Assembly: GCF_001426375.1 (NCBI RefSeq)
Contig: NZ_LMEO01000018.1
Location: 75,413-119,399, forward strand
Length of the DNA stretch: 43,987 bases
Direction of reading: 5' to 3'
From: Paenibacillus sp. Root444D2
GTDB lineage: Bacteria > Bacillota > Bacilli > Paenibacillales > NBRC-103111
Part shown: one piece after another, positions 14,918-24,423 of the stretch
Layout of the letters: each line of letters begins with the position of its first letter
How positions within the stretch are numbered: position 1 is the stretch's first letter
Notes under the pieces: generated by a model
The model's input: the letters and a program-made list of their open reading frames with translations, nothing else
What the model was told of the DNA's origin: nothing
Databases searched by the model: none
Translations under genes and position numbers: made by a program

Positions 14918-16147
14918 ATGTTACAGCTCAATAAATGGCTTACAATTGCAACAGTTTGTTGCGTAATGACAATAGGTGTCGTACAAGGGAAGAGTGAAGC
15001 TGCCGGTATGACGGATGTTCGAGGCCATTGGGCGGAGCAGACGATTAGTCAAATGGTGCAGCAGGGATTACTGGACGGCTTTCCTGATGGGACTTTTCGA
15101 CCAGATGATACTGTGACTGCTGATCAATTTGTGAAAATTGTATTGCTTGCTTTTACAGATAAATATCCTAATGGCGAGCGCAAATGGAAATCGAGCTTTT
15201 TGCAAACGCTCAGCGCAAGCAACCAAAGTATTTTGCAGCAGGATTATCGGGATTTCACGTTCAAACCGAACACAGTTGGATATTGGGCAAAGCCATATTT
15301 GGATTTGGCCAGTGATCTTCATTTTATAAGCAAAGGTCAGTTCAGTGACTACAAGGCGATGCTAAAGCGCGAAGATGTGGCTGAAATTCTATACTATTTA
15401 CTCAAAGAAACTGAGTATTTGGAAGACGAAGTGTACAGTCTCAAAGCAGCTTCCCAATTCGGTGATCTTCAAAGTGCGACGGCCAGACAGCAGAAATTCA
15501 TCGGCGAGGCCATGACGAAGGGAATCATGGAAGGCTACCCGAACGGGTACTTCGGCGTTGGACGACCGGTTACCCGAGCTGAAGCGCTGCAAATCATTGC
15601 TCGTTTGCAGACGAAGTCGAAGCGCATCAGTGTGAACAGCGGAAGTGAAGCGTTCATCAAAGTCGTGCCTACGAAAGATGGCAGCTATAAGAAGCTGGTA
15701 TTCCCCGATCAGCGAATGCTGCAATCCTACGATGTGATGGAGGAAGCGGGTAAGCTGCGAGGCGCGAATTATGACCTTGAAGAAACAACGCTGCGCTTAT
15801 TCCGAGATGCCGAGGCCAAAGGGCTGGCGATGAGCGGTGCGACCACCGAGGTGCGCAACAGTAATGAAGCATCCTTATGGTTAGATCCGCAGTTTATGAC
15901 CTATGGTGTGACTGTCCACCTAGAAAACGGGGCACTGGCCCGTAATACGGAGAGTATCCGGAAGTTCACGGATTTCCTTTTTGGCTATGACGCAGACATC
16001 TTCTATCGCCAGTTTACTGACGCTTGTGAACGCGCAGCCGCTAAAGGTGTTCTCGAAACCACAACGAAACAAATCGGCAGCTACTCTGTTGAAACACGGT
16101 TAGAAGCGGATGGAAAAACGATCATTTTTTCCATTATTCATTCCTAG
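14918..16147 (+). CDS. Secreted SLH-domain protein
   Basis: A 409-residue exported protein. A signal peptide (residues 1 to about 29, ending near SEAAG) is followed by SLH modules at about 31-80 (MTDVRGHWAE...GFPDGTFRP), a degenerate one at about 115-165 and another at about 175-235 (GYPNGYFGVGRPVTRAEAL). SLH domains bind pyruvylated secondary cell wall polymer and anchor proteins to the surface. The C-terminal 170 residues are of unknown fold. The frame extends to an ATG at 14894, but a ribosome binding site (CGGAGAG, about 9 bp upstream) supports 14918. A cluster of short inverted repeats (CTATGG/CCATAG, 14772-14792) lies upstream with no assigned role. Confidence 0.8.
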   Translation: MLQLNKWLTIATVCCVMTIGVVQGKSEAAGMTDVRGHWAEQTISQMVQQGLLDGFPDGTFRPDDTVTADQFVKIVLLAFTDKYPNGERKWKSSFLQTLSASNQSILQQDYRDFTFKPNTVGYWAKPYLDLASDLHFISKGQFSDYKAMLKREDVAEILYYLLKETEYLEDEVYSLKAASQFGDLQSATARQQKFIGEAMTKGIMEGYPNGYFGVGRPVTRAEALQIIARLQTKSKRISVNSGSEAFIKVVPTKDGSYKKLVFPDQRMLQSYDVMEEAGKLRGANYDLEETTLRLFRDAEAKGLAMSGATTEVRNSNEASLWLDPQFMTYGVTVHLENGALARNTESIRKFTDFLFGYDADIFYRQFTDACERAAAKGVLETTTKQIGSYSVETRLEADGKTIIFSIIHS

Positions 16148-16279
16148 ACCGAGCATATTCTCCGAGCCTAATCGGTATAATCCGAATCCGACTCGCCCTT
16201 TTTTTGCATTTGGGTAGGAAGGTTATCTTTTGGTATGATAAGCAGGTAGGATTGATTTGGGGAAGAGGGATGATGAGAG

Positions 16280-16771
16280 ATGTTTGCGAAATCAAGTTAT
16301 GAGGGAACAAGAGAAAATAATTATGCCTTGCTGATTCAGCAAGCTGAAGCTTTGATACATGACGAACCGAATCGCATTGCGAATTTGGCTAACGCCGCTG
16401 CGCTGCTCGGGCAGTTTCTGAGTGATGTGAATTGGGTAGGGTTTTATTTATTAGATGAAACAAGTGACAAGAAGGAGCTCGTGCTGGGGCCGTTCCAAGG
16501 ACTTCCGGCTTGTGTGCGGATTCCACTGGGCAAAGGTGTTTGCGGTACATCGGCTGAACGTCGGGAAACGGTGCTTGTTCCAGATGTGCATGCATTTCCA
16601 GGTCACATTGCCTGCGATGCGGCATCACAATCGGAGATCGTGATACCGATCCTTGTTGGAAATGAGCTCGTCGGGGTGCTGGATATTGATAGTCCTATCA
16701 AGAACCGATTTGATGATATCGATCAGATGTACTTGGAACAATTTGTACAGAAGCTTGCAGCTGCTATGTAA
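16280..16771 (+). CDS. GAF-domain free methionine-(R)-sulfoxide reductase
   Basis: A 163-residue single GAF domain of the fRMsr (YtsP/YebR) family, which reduces free methionine-(R)-sulfoxide with electrons from thioredoxin. The three family cysteines are present at C78, C88 and C112 (ACVRI, GVCGTS, IACDAAS), with the usual spacings of 10 and 24. The conserved DVNWVGFYLL and NELVGVLDIDSP blocks are also seen. It is a cytoplasmic oxidative-stress repair enzyme. It converges on the PilZ gene, and the two overlap by 8 bp at their 3' ends. Confidence 0.9.
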   Translation: MFAKSSYEGTRENNYALLIQQAEALIHDEPNRIANLANAAALLGQFLSDVNWVGFYLLDETSDKKELVLGPFQGLPACVRIPLGKGVCGTSAERRETVLVPDVHAFPGHIACDAASQSEIVIPILVGNELVGVLDIDSPIKNRFDDIDQMYLEQFVQKLAAAM

Positions 16772-17213
16772 TCTCGTAGGTGGTAGAGAAAATATCTGCC
16801 ATATCTTCATCAGAACAGAAGCTGCAGCTGGCCAGCATGTTGTTATGTTTTAAACGAGCACCTAATAAGATCAGATGACTGGTAAGCTGCTGTTCCATAA
16901 TTGGATCTGCGATGCTGAATTCAATCCCGTATTCATAGAGGGATGGACTCAGCATCGTTTTTCGTGTGAGGACACCTAATACTTTGATCTCTTGATGAAA
17001 AAGATGAAAAGTGAATTCCAGCAGCAAGCTCATATCGATAGGAAGATTCAAGGGGGTGTGGATACGTATACCGCCTGAGCTAATATCTCTTATCATAATT
17101 TTAGAATGTTTGGTGTCAGCTGCCTTGTTTTTGATACCAATGATTTTGAACAAGGCTGATAAAGGAATTTGAAGGTTGAGTCGGAAGCTGGAGCGCTTAT
17201 TTGCTTGTGACAT
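16764..17213 (-). CDS. PilZ-domain c-di-GMP receptor
   Basis: A 149-residue protein with the two c-di-GMP binding motifs of PilZ domains: R7-xxx-R11 (RSSFR) and D43-x-S45-xx-G48 (DISSGG). No other domain is attached, so it would act by binding a partner after c-di-GMP binding. GAGGAGC precedes the start and a TATAAT-like -10 lies about 30 bp upstream. A diguanylate cyclase (21741) and a phosphodiesterase (570) encoded nearby could set its ligand level. No motility or polysaccharide genes are adjacent to hint at the target. Confidence 0.85.
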   Translation of the reverse strand: MSQANKRSSFRLNLQIPLSALFKIIGIKNKAADTKHSKIMIRDISSGGIRIHTPLNLPIDMSLLLEFTFHLFHQEIKVLGVLTRKTMLSPSLYEYGIEFSIADPIMEQQLTSHLILLGARLKHNNMLASCSFCSDEDMADIFSTTYEIT

Positions 17214-17306
17214 ACGAACTGCTCCTCATGGTTGATAGGCCTATTATACTATATTGATGATTAATTTGAACTACCTTTCACTTGATAAATTTGAAAATAA
17301 AGCTAC

Positions 17307-18356
17307 TTAATCGTGTGCAGAAAGCTTGCGAATGAATGATTTCAGGCCTTCTTCTCCATTGATAAAAAGCCTTTTGAGCAGGTAAGGGGACTGCTGGTTT
17401 GTTGCAAAGCCTTGTTCAATCGTAAAAGCATAACGAAATCCATGATCCTTAAGAAGCTTCAGCGTCGTTTTGTTATATTCGCCATAAGGGTAGCAATATA
17501 CATCGGCTTTGGTTCCGAGGTTTTCCTCGATTTGTTTTCTGGCTTCTAACATTTCGAAGGCTTGTTGATCCACGGAAAGCTGGGGGAGATGGGGGTGTGT
17601 CATCCCATGAGGTTGAATGTCCCAGCCGGCTTCTTGCAGCTTCTTGATCTGTTCCCAGTTCAGGTAACCTTCCTGATCGCTCATACCTGGTGAGATAAAG
17701 AGGGTAGCCGGGAAGGCATATTTGGCAAGAAGTGGCATCGCTTGCTCATAATTATCGATGTATCCATCGTCAAAAGTTAACAGCACTGGTTTCTCAGGAG
17801 CTGCCTCGACATCTTTTCCTTCGATAAGACTAATAAAAGTAGTGAGAGAAACTGGGGTGTAACCATGGTCGTTAAGATATATCAGCTGCTCTTCCAGTTT
17901 GGCTGGGGAGATAACGACAACATTCCCTGGATCAATCGTGACACTGTGGTAGTTGAGGACGGGTATGCTGATTTTGGATGGCAGAGGTGTTGGTCTTGTT
18001 GTAGACTGAACTGCGCCCGAAACTGCGGAAGCATTCGGGGGAGCGGGGACGTAAGTATTCAAAGTAACCGTTGAGACTGCAGGCAATTTGGGTTCTTCTA
18101 GGAGAGGCGGGTCTGGCGTTATTTTTAAGCTTGGAGCGGGCTTGTCCAGGGCAAAAGGATAGACCTCGACCGGAGCTTGGGATGGAGACTCGACGATCTG
18201 AGCATCGACCTGATGAGGGATCAATGCCGGAGTTGATGAGGATCCCTGTAATTGGTACCCCGAGGAGTCTAGGCTGAAGGATACGAGTATGAGAAGTATA
18301 GTAAGTAGACCTGCTAGCACCGAATAAAAAAGGATTCTCTTTCTTTGGTAGTTCAT
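17307..18356 (-). CDS. Membrane-anchored polysaccharide deacetylase
   Basis: A protein of about 349 residues with an N-terminal membrane anchor (about 8-28), a Pro/Ser-rich spacer (about 35-130) and a NodB-homology domain (about 131-345). Catalytic and metal residues are D196-D197 in TFDDG and H250/H254 in PHGMTHPH. Enzymes of this type remove acetyl groups from peptidoglycan, chitin-like or surface polysaccharides outside the cell. The frame opens at an ATG at 18371 with no ribosome binding site; the ATG at 18356, with a GGTTGGTG stretch about 6 bp before it, is preferred. No operon partners. Confidence 0.87.
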   Translation of the reverse strand: MNYQRKRILFYSVLAGLLTILLILVSFSLDSSGYQLQGSSSTPALIPHQVDAQIVESPSQAPVEVYPFALDKPAPSLKITPDPPLLEEPKLPAVSTVTLNTYVPAPPNASAVSGAVQSTTRPTPLPSKISIPVLNYHSVTIDPGNVVVISPAKLEEQLIYLNDHGYTPVSLTTFISLIEGKDVEAAPEKPVLLTFDDGYIDNYEQAMPLLAKYAFPATLFISPGMSDQEGYLNWEQIKKLQEAGWDIQPHGMTHPHLPQLSVDQQAFEMLEARKQIEENLGTKADVYCYPYGEYNKTTLKLLKDHGFRYAFTIEQGFATNQQSPYLLKRLFINGEEGLKSFIRKLSAHD

Positions 18357-18460
18357 AGGCACACCAACCATTTCTAGAGGAATAATCTATTACTCTATTT
18401 GTAAGCAAAGGTTGGGAGAAATATACCTAGTTTAGCCAGCTAGTGAGATTCCCTCATATA

Positions 18461-18506
18461 AAAAACTGCTATCCAAACTGTCTCCAGTTTGAATAGCAGT
18501 ATTTGG
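18461..18506 (-). terminator. Terminator of the small LuxR-type regulator gene
   Basis: Read on the minus strand, arms ACTGCTATTCAAACTG and CAGTTTGGATAGCAGT close on a 4-nt loop and are followed by a T-run. Confidence 0.85.
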
Positions 18507-18514
18507 CGGGTGCG

Positions 18515-18787
18515 TTAAACCGCATTGCTGATGATGGCAGCTAGAAGCTTGCGCATCGATCGAGTTCCGACTTTATCCATAATTTTATCAATATGGACTT
18601 TAACAGTTTTTTCGCTAATGTTGCAGTGATCAGCTATTTCTTTATTACTATAGCCGTGGAGCGCGATAAGACCTATAATTTCGGCTTCTCGGTTCGTAAG
18701 TAAATGTTTGGCTGCAAATTGGGTTGTAATGGATTGCACACTCTTATGATGAAGGTTCTTTGCCGGATTCTCTTGCACATGCTGCAT
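18515..18787 (-). CDS. Small LuxR/GerE-type helix-turn-helix regulator
   Basis: A 90-residue protein that consists of little more than a LuxR-type DNA-binding domain: LTNREAEIIGLIALHGYSNKEIA followed by CNISEKTVKVHIDKI, the standard recognition helix. There is no receiver or ligand domain, so it resembles GerE in build (about 74 residues). GerE is a late mother-cell regulator in sporulation; whether this protein has the same role cannot be decided here, although a gerP operon lies about 8 kb away. It is monocistronic with its own terminator. Confidence 0.8.
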   Translation of the reverse strand: MQHVQENPAKNLHHKSVQSITTQFAAKHLLTNREAEIIGLIALHGYSNKEIADHCNISEKTVKVHIDKIMDKVGTRSMRKLLAAIISNAV

Positions 18788-18894
18788 GCTTGAACGACCT
18801 CAATATCTTAATTAATGTATGGCATACAGTTCATTGTACCAGAGTTAACCCCTATAGGATTCACATGAGATTGTCTAATTTTAAAATTTTTTGC

Positions 18895-19536
18895 TTAATC
18901 TTTACTTTGGATAACGAGTAATAAGCCAGTGTGGAGTTCGATGAGACCTTCCGATTCGTTAAGTACATTACTAATCCCAAGGGACTGTCCAATCTGAAGA
19001 GTCGCTTGCTGGAGCGGATATTGGAAACCATGCAGTGTAATTCCAGTTACTTCCAAGCTAAGCGGCAGCAGGGATATATGTGTATAGCTCCCCCGTAATA
19101 TACGAGTGGATTGGTTAATGAGAATGATTTGATTGTTGGCATCGACAATGGAACAGGAAACGCCTTGCTCTGTGCCTTTGCGTAGCAGATGTACATTGGC
19201 TAACGAGTGATCAAATCGGGTGCCGAGCGCTCCGAGCAGAACGATATGATCAGGCTGCTGATCCAGTGCCCAGTTAAAGGCCATTTCGGTGTCGGTTAAA
19301 TCCTTGAAGACCGGGTCGCAATCGATGAAAGTGAGACTAGAAGCGCGAATACGGCTTAACTCTTCGGCAGTGACAGAATCGAAATCACCGAGTGAAATAT
19401 GCGGCGTATAGCCATGTTGAATCAGATATAAGGCACCACGGTCCGACCCTACGAGAACGTCATCTTCATGAATGTCTCCAAGAGCCCAGTCCCCGAGTGT
19501 CCCTCCAGTTACAATGATAATTCGTTTTCCGTTCAT
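18895..19536 (-). CDS. thiN: Thiamine pyrophosphokinase
   Basis: A 213-residue protein (B. subtilis ThiN has about 214) that makes thiamine diphosphate from thiamine and ATP. Family motifs are GSDRGA, LGDFDS, KDLTDTEMA and GALGTRFDHSLAN; the acidic residues bind magnesium and the diphosphate. The frame extends upstream, but GGGGGA before the ATG at 19536 and the match to ThiN length fix the start. No TPP riboswitch was seen. It lies downstream of the small 19628-19861 gene, from which a terminator separates it. Confidence 0.9.
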   Translation of the reverse strand: MNGKRIIIVTGGTLGDWALGDIHEDDVLVGSDRGALYLIQHGYTPHISLGDFDSVTAEELSRIRASSLTFIDCDPVFKDLTDTEMAFNWALDQQPDHIVLLGALGTRFDHSLANVHLLRKGTEQGVSCSIVDANNQIILINQSTRILRGSYTHISLLPLSLEVTGITLHGFQYPLQQATLQIGQSLGISNVLNESEGLIELHTGLLLVIQSKD

Positions 19537-19589
19537 GCTTGTTCCCCCAGCGCTTGATATATCATCCCCATAGTATATCATACGCAGGC

Positions 19590-19620
19590 AAAAACCGAGC
19601 TGCATTCATCGCAGCCCGGT
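19590..19620 (-). terminator. Terminator after the YjzC-like gene
   Basis: On the minus strand CCGGGCTGC pairs with GCAGCTCGG over a 7-nt loop, followed by TTTTT. Confidence 0.8.
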
Positions 19621-19627
19621 TCTATGA

Positions 19628-19861
19628 TTAGGTTCTAGCGTCCACACGCTTGCGCATAGGGTTAAGCTCAGATTGGTCATGATCAATCACGGCTTCATCG
19701 GCGAAGCCCTTCATTTCCCAAGTCGTTCGTCCCAAAACAAGATCGGCGGGAAACTCGTCGCCGCGCTTGAGCGTAACCTCTCGTCCTGCTTCATTGGCAT
19801 AAATACCGTCCGTCTCAACCGTGTCGCCAGTCATGGGATCCATCGATTTGTCATTCGACAT
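19628..19861 (-). CDS. Small YjzC-like protein
   Basis: A 77-residue soluble protein with a pattern like the YjzC family (TGD, then DGIYANEAGREVTLKRGDEF, then a Trp). The function of that family is unknown. A near-perfect ribosome binding site (AAAGGAGG) precedes the ATG. It is a stand-alone gene with its own terminator. Family assignment is by pattern only. Confidence 0.65.
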   Translation of the reverse strand: MSNDKSMDPMTGDTVETDGIYANEAGREVTLKRGDEFPADLVLGRTTWEMKGFADEAVIDHDQSELNPMRKRVDART

Positions 19862-19984
19862 GCTGTATTCCTCCTTTCCTGTTGCTTATTCATACCATTT
19901 CCAACGATGGAGGAAATTATGAGCGGAATCATGTAGAATGAGAAGGTTGTCACAGACTTTAAGGCAGAAAGGGAATGAATCAGC

Positions 19985-20722
19985 ATGGCTTTATGGGGGA
20001 CGATTGTGAATGCAATCGCCATTATGATTGGGGGATTATTAGGAATGATGCTGCCCCGCATCTCGGAAGGCATAAAAAGCACAGTTATGCAGGGCCTTGG
20101 GCTCGCCATTACTGTGCTGGGCATTACTATGGCATTAAAGTCGAATCAAATCGTACTAGTTATTATGAGCGTGGTTATTGGAGGTATCATTGGAGAACTG
20201 CTGCGAATCGAATACAGGCTAGAGCAGCTAGGTGACTGGTTGCAGGCACTGCTGCGCAAAGATTCTTCTGCTCATCCTACAAGCAGTATCTCGCAAGGCT
20301 TCGTAACATGCACCTTGGTTTATTGCATTGGAGCTATGGCTATTCTGGGTCCACTGGATGGCGGCCTTAGGCATAATCATGATATTTTATATACCAAATC
20401 ATTGCTGGACGGGTTCTTATCCATTATCTTCGCGTCTACCCTTGGAATAGGCGTGATTTTCTCGGCGGTGTCCGTGTTCGTGATGCAAGGGGTCATCGCT
20501 CTGGCAGCGACATTTATTGCCATGGCTTTTAGCCAAGCGTCGCTAGATGCTATGATCGTCCAAATTACAGCCGTGGGTGGCGTCCTGGTTATTGGCGTAG
20601 GCGTCAACATTCTTCAAATTAAAAAAATGAATGTAGCCAACATGCTTCCGGCACTTGTCATAGCGGCAGCAGCGGTTCCTCTGCAGCATTATTTTACCGT
20701 ATGGTTTAGCCGACTGTTCTAA
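19985..20722 (+). CDS. DUF554 family membrane protein
   Basis: A 245-residue integral membrane protein with about six to seven hydrophobic segments. The N-terminus (GTIVNAIAIMIGGLLGMML) and the central GPLDGGLRHNHDILYTKSLL are typical of the DUF554 (YdfK/YqgA) family, whose function is unknown though it looks transporter-like. AAAGGGA stands before the ATG. Its last codon overlaps, by 4 bp, the convergent response regulator gene. Confidence 0.85.
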   Translation: MALWGTIVNAIAIMIGGLLGMMLPRISEGIKSTVMQGLGLAITVLGITMALKSNQIVLVIMSVVIGGIIGELLRIEYRLEQLGDWLQALLRKDSSAHPTSSISQGFVTCTLVYCIGAMAILGPLDGGLRHNHDILYTKSLLDGFLSIIFASTLGIGVIFSAVSVFVMQGVIALAATFIAMAFSQASLDAMIVQITAVGGVLVIGVGVNILQIKKMNVANMLPALVIAAAAVPLQHYFTVWFSRLF

Positions 20723-21420
20723 ACAGCCGAACCGTTAAATTTATATCCGACACCGCGAACCGTAATAATGTAGCGAGGCTCTGCTGGGTTAGATTCAATT
20801 TTCTTACGCAGATTACTAATATGTACAATAAGTGTTCGTGGATCGCCCATGCTATCTAGGCTCCATATAAGTTCAAACAGGTGCTCGATTTTGTACACCC
20901 GATTAGGGGTCTTAGCCATTAAGGAAAGCAAATCGAATTCTTTGGCCGATAAGGATATGGTCTGTCCATTCACGCGAACGATATGGCTAACCAGATCGAT
21001 TTCGAGGCCGGGGAATTTCACCAGCTGAGGATCATCCTGATGCTGCTCTCGAATGGAATTTCGACGTAAATGAGCTTTGACTCTAGCGACGAGCTGACTA
21101 GGGCTGAATGGCTTCGTCATATAATCATCGCCACCCATGCTTAATCCGAGAATAATATCAATATCCTCGCTCTTACAGGAGATGAACAGGATCGGCGTAT
21201 TGCTCGTTTTGCGAAGCTGTCGGCAAACTTCTATACCATCAAGTCCTGGCAATAGAATGTCCAGAATAATAAGATCGGGCTTATGTTCTTTTACGATCTC
21301 AAATACATCGTGACCGTTATTGGCGCTAATGACTTTATAGCCTTCCCGCGCTAGGTAGAGTTGAATCAATTGGACAATTTCTTGCTCGTCATCTACGACT
21401 AAAATAGTTTCTCCTGCCAT
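20719..21420 (-). CDS. OmpR-family response regulator, orphan
   Basis: A 233-residue regulator with a receiver domain (phosphoacceptor D54, acidic pair D10-D11, Lys103 in TKPF) and a C-terminal winged helix (about 135-230, ending GVGYKF). The usual Thr of the switch position is Ser81 (FISCKS). No histidine kinase gene is adjacent, so its partner must be elsewhere. The gene stands alone and converges on the DUF554 gene with a 4-bp overlap. Confidence 0.9.
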   Translation of the reverse strand: MAGETILVVDDEQEIVQLIQLYLAREGYKVISANNGHDVFEIVKEHKPDLIILDILLPGLDGIEVCRQLRKTSNTPILFISCKSEDIDIILGLSMGGDDYMTKPFSPSQLVARVKAHLRRNSIREQHQDDPQLVKFPGLEIDLVSHIVRVNGQTISLSAKEFDLLSLMAKTPNRVYKIEHLFELIWSLDSMGDPRTLIVHISNLRKKIESNPAEPRYIITVRGVGYKFNGSAV

Positions 21421-21740
21421 ACTTGAAATCCTCCTCAGTAACGGAACAGCTTGGTAGAAAGAACGGTGTTCCCGCTCTTACATGTTATCTTCATTATAGA
21501 ACGATTCTCTTAGACATTTCTATCCTTTTATTGACAGATAAAGAGATTTGGTACGATTCTTTCCTCGAAGTAGGTACTTTGATCTGCTTCTAAATCCCTG
21601 TATCTATGAAAAATGTGAAAAAATAGTCATATTTCGACTTAAATTGACGAAAAATTTGGATGAACTTAATTGAATCTTTATGTTCCTATGCTAAGCTACC
21701 TAAGTCTCTATGTAAAAAGTACGAGAGGGGCTGCGAAGTA

Positions 21741-22652
21741 ATGAGTCATAAGGCTGATTCAGATTTTGCGAAACATTCATCGTTACTGAAGGATACATTC
21801 GTATGCCAATTCATCGAGCAGGCTTGGGATCTGTTTAGCATATTTGATGTTTATGGAAATTTGACCTATGCCTCCAAGAATTTTAGTGAAGTGATAGGAT
21901 TTATACCTGCTGACTTTCAGCAAGTTGTGGACTTTATTGATTCGGAATACGGTATGGATTTACATAAAATGTTTATCAAAACCTTGCAAACTTGCAGCAG
22001 CAGTAAGCTGGAATTTCGAGCAAGAGGTGTTAATAAGAATATTATCTGGTTCGAATGTACCGCGATTCCAATTCGTAATGATGAGGGTGTTCTAGTCGAG
22101 ATTTCTTTCGTGCTTACTGATATCACGCTGCGCAAAAATCAAGAGAGCCGTCTTATCGCCATGGCTTATCATGATCCTCTGACAGGTTTGCCTAATCGGC
22201 GAATGTTTAAGGAGCATCTGCAGCAAATGCTTTTGCAAGCAAATCGAACGAAGAGACCGTTTGGACTTCTATACTTAGACATAGATGATTTCAAAGTGAT
22301 AAATGATACGATGGGTCATGATGTAGGAGACGCATTCTTGCAGGATTTCACTCACCGCATCAAAGGTTGTCTCCGTGAGGTTGATATGTTCGCCCGCATG
22401 GGAGGCGACGAGTTCACCATTTTATTACCCGCGGTGGATTGTAAGGAGCACGTGGAAAGCGTCGCCCGGCGGATCATTCAGTGTTTTGAACAGCCATGGG
22501 ACATACAGGGGCAGCAGTTTCGCGCAACAGTTAGTATGGGGATAACAATGTACCGCTCAGGTGAAACCGATGCGACTAGTATGTTGAAAGAAGTAGATAT
22601 TGCCCTATATAAAGTGAAGGGCAAAGGCCGTAATCACTACCAGTTTTATTAG
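21741..22652 (+). CDS. PAS-GGDEF diguanylate cyclase
   Basis: A 303-residue cytoplasmic protein: a PAS domain (about 25-130, ending in the typical DITLRKNQE) and a GGDEF domain (about 137-302). The active site motif GGDEF is intact at 221-225, and an RxxD inhibitory site (R212-D215) lies five residues before it, so product feedback by c-di-GMP is likely. A frame upstream to 21660 has no ribosome binding site; GAGAGGGG precedes the ATG at 21741 by about 10 bp. It has no membrane segment. Confidence 0.9.
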   Translation: MSHKADSDFAKHSSLLKDTFVCQFIEQAWDLFSIFDVYGNLTYASKNFSEVIGFIPADFQQVVDFIDSEYGMDLHKMFIKTLQTCSSSKLEFRARGVNKNIIWFECTAIPIRNDEGVLVEISFVLTDITLRKNQESRLIAMAYHDPLTGLPNRRMFKEHLQQMLLQANRTKRPFGLLYLDIDDFKVINDTMGHDVGDAFLQDFTHRIKGCLREVDMFARMGGDEFTILLPAVDCKEHVESVARRIIQCFEQPWDIQGQQFRATVSMGITMYRSGETDATSMLKEVDIALYKVKGKGRNHYQFY

Positions 22653-22696
22653 AAACCGTTACTCGGAGCTGAATGCTCTAAAGTAACGGTTTTTTG
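22652..22696 (+). terminator. Intrinsic terminator after the diguanylate cyclase gene
   Basis: AACCGTTACT pairs with AGTAACGGTT around a loop with a further short stem, followed by six T residues. Confidence 0.85.
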
Positions 22697-22784
22697 GTAT
22701 CCCCAATATTTACTCCTAGCACATTCAAATTCTATCTAGCAAAATAGAGGAAGCAGCTAGATGCTAGAAATAGGGGGTGGGCCG

Positions 22785-24413
22785 ATGAAGAAAACCAAAA
22801 ATCGATGTAGAAAATTCGTGATTATAATAGCCGCGGCGGGGCTTTTGACGATAGCAACAAGCTCAGAACCTAGTGTTAAGGCTGAAGCTAGCTCGTCTCA
22901 AGGAAAGTTTACGATGTCTTATCTCTTCTTCGGCAATTCAAATTTATATACCTCACAAGTGGATAAAAGCGGTCAGACACTGGATGTCGTCTCGCCTAGC
23001 TACTTTCATATCCATACAGATGGTAGTTTGCAACTATCCGATTCTCTACAGGACTCGTTCATTACCGACATGCATCAGCGAGGGAAGAAGGTTGTCCCTT
23101 TTCTTAGTAACGATTTCGATAGGACGCTAGGTGAGAAAGCCATCGATAATCGAGAAGCGCTTGTTAATCAAATTGTTGCGGCAATCAAGGACCATAAGTT
23201 GGACGGCATTAATATGGATATCGAGAATGTGGATGCAGCTTACCGGGATAAATATACGGATATGGTCAAAATGCTGCGCGATAAACTCCCGAGCGGGATG
23301 GAAGTATCAGTGGCTGTAGCAGCGAATCCTACAGGGGCGACGAGAAGCTGGATTGCTTTGTATGATTACAAGGCATTAGCCGCGGTGAGTGATTACTTAA
23401 TGGTTATGGCTTATGATGAAAGCTATCCTGGAGATCCAACCCCGGGACCTGTAGCAAGTTTACCCTTTGTCGAGAAATCGATTCAATACGCAGTAGCACA
23501 GGCACCAGCGGATAAAATAGTTCTTGGTGTTCCGTTCTACGGGAGGTACTGGAATCAAAATGCTGCCGCTAATGGCTCAGGTGTATCCGCTCAGAAACTA
23601 ATGCAGCTGATTGACACCTATAAAGGGAGTGTGCGGTATGATGCTGCTAGCCAATCACCGGTAGCTACTTTCACAATCAGTCCAACCAATGCAGCGTCTA
23701 GCGAATATAGTGCCGGCGACTACACAGTGTGGTTCGAGAACGAGCAGTCGTTGAAGGAAAAGCTGAAATTGGTAGGCAAGTACAATTTGAAGGGGACAGG
23801 AAGCTGGAGCTTGAATCAGGAGACCGCGAATACCTGGGACTATTACAGCCTATGGTCCGATGGGTTTTATTTCGCCGACATGCAGAAGCATTGGGCGCAA
23901 GCTTATGTGCTAGCCGCTGCGAACCGAGGCTGGATGCTCGGCATAGCCTCTGACCGGTTCGCGCCGGACGCGGCGCTCACACGGGCTGAAGCCGCGACGA
24001 TAATCGTGCGCGTGCTAGGGTTGAAGGGCGAGGCGGCTGCAATCGGCGCCTCGTTCAGTGATGTCCCTGCCACCCATTGGGCGTGGCAGGATATCCGGCT
24101 CGCGAAGCAGAGTGGGCTGATCCAAGGGATCAGCAGCGATCACTTCGCGCCGGATCAGATCATGACGCGGGAGCAGATGAGTGTGCTGCTGTCCCGCGCT
24201 TTGCAGTTAACTTCGCAGGCTGGCGGCGGAGCCGCTGCGAAGAGCTTCACCGACGTGCCAGCAGGCAGCTTGTCGGCAGGGGCCATCGCTGCGATGAGCA
24301 GCAATGGCCTTGTCGACGGCTTCGCGGACGGCACGTTCCGCCCGAGCGCGTCGCTGACGCGCGGGGAGATGGCGGCGCTGCTCAGCCGCGCCCAGCCGCT
24401 GCTCACGAAGTGA
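22785..24413 (+). CDS. SLH-anchored glycoside hydrolase family 18 protein
   Basis: A 542-residue exported protein. A signal peptide (1 to about 34) is followed by a GH18 barrel (about 40-355) and three SLH modules (about 362-415, 423-475, 487-540). The GH18 active site DxxxxDxE is D140, D145 and E147 (LDGINMDIENVD), as in spore cortex and chitinase-like GH18 enzymes of the YaaH/YvbX type. VMAYDE and GVPFYGRYW are further family blocks. It probably cleaves peptidoglycan or chitin-like glycans while bound to the wall. AGGGGGTGG before the ATG at 22785 decides the start. The SLH part is clearly more GC-rich than the catalytic part, as if the module had a different history. Confidence 0.9.
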   Translation: MKKTKNRCRKFVIIIAAAGLLTIATSSEPSVKAEASSSQGKFTMSYLFFGNSNLYTSQVDKSGQTLDVVSPSYFHIHTDGSLQLSDSLQDSFITDMHQRGKKVVPFLSNDFDRTLGEKAIDNREALVNQIVAAIKDHKLDGINMDIENVDAAYRDKYTDMVKMLRDKLPSGMEVSVAVAANPTGATRSWIALYDYKALAAVSDYLMVMAYDESYPGDPTPGPVASLPFVEKSIQYAVAQAPADKIVLGVPFYGRYWNQNAAANGSGVSAQKLMQLIDTYKGSVRYDAASQSPVATFTISPTNAASSEYSAGDYTVWFENEQSLKEKLKLVGKYNLKGTGSWSLNQETANTWDYYSLWSDGFYFADMQKHWAQAYVLAAANRGWMLGIASDRFAPDAALTRAEAATIIVRVLGLKGEAAAIGASFSDVPATHWAWQDIRLAKQSGLIQGISSDHFAPDQIMTREQMSVLLSRALQLTSQAGGGAAAKSFTDVPAGSLSAGAIAAMSSNGLVDGFADGTFRPSASLTRGEMAALLSRAQPLLTK

Positions 24414-24423
24414 GCCGGCTTTA

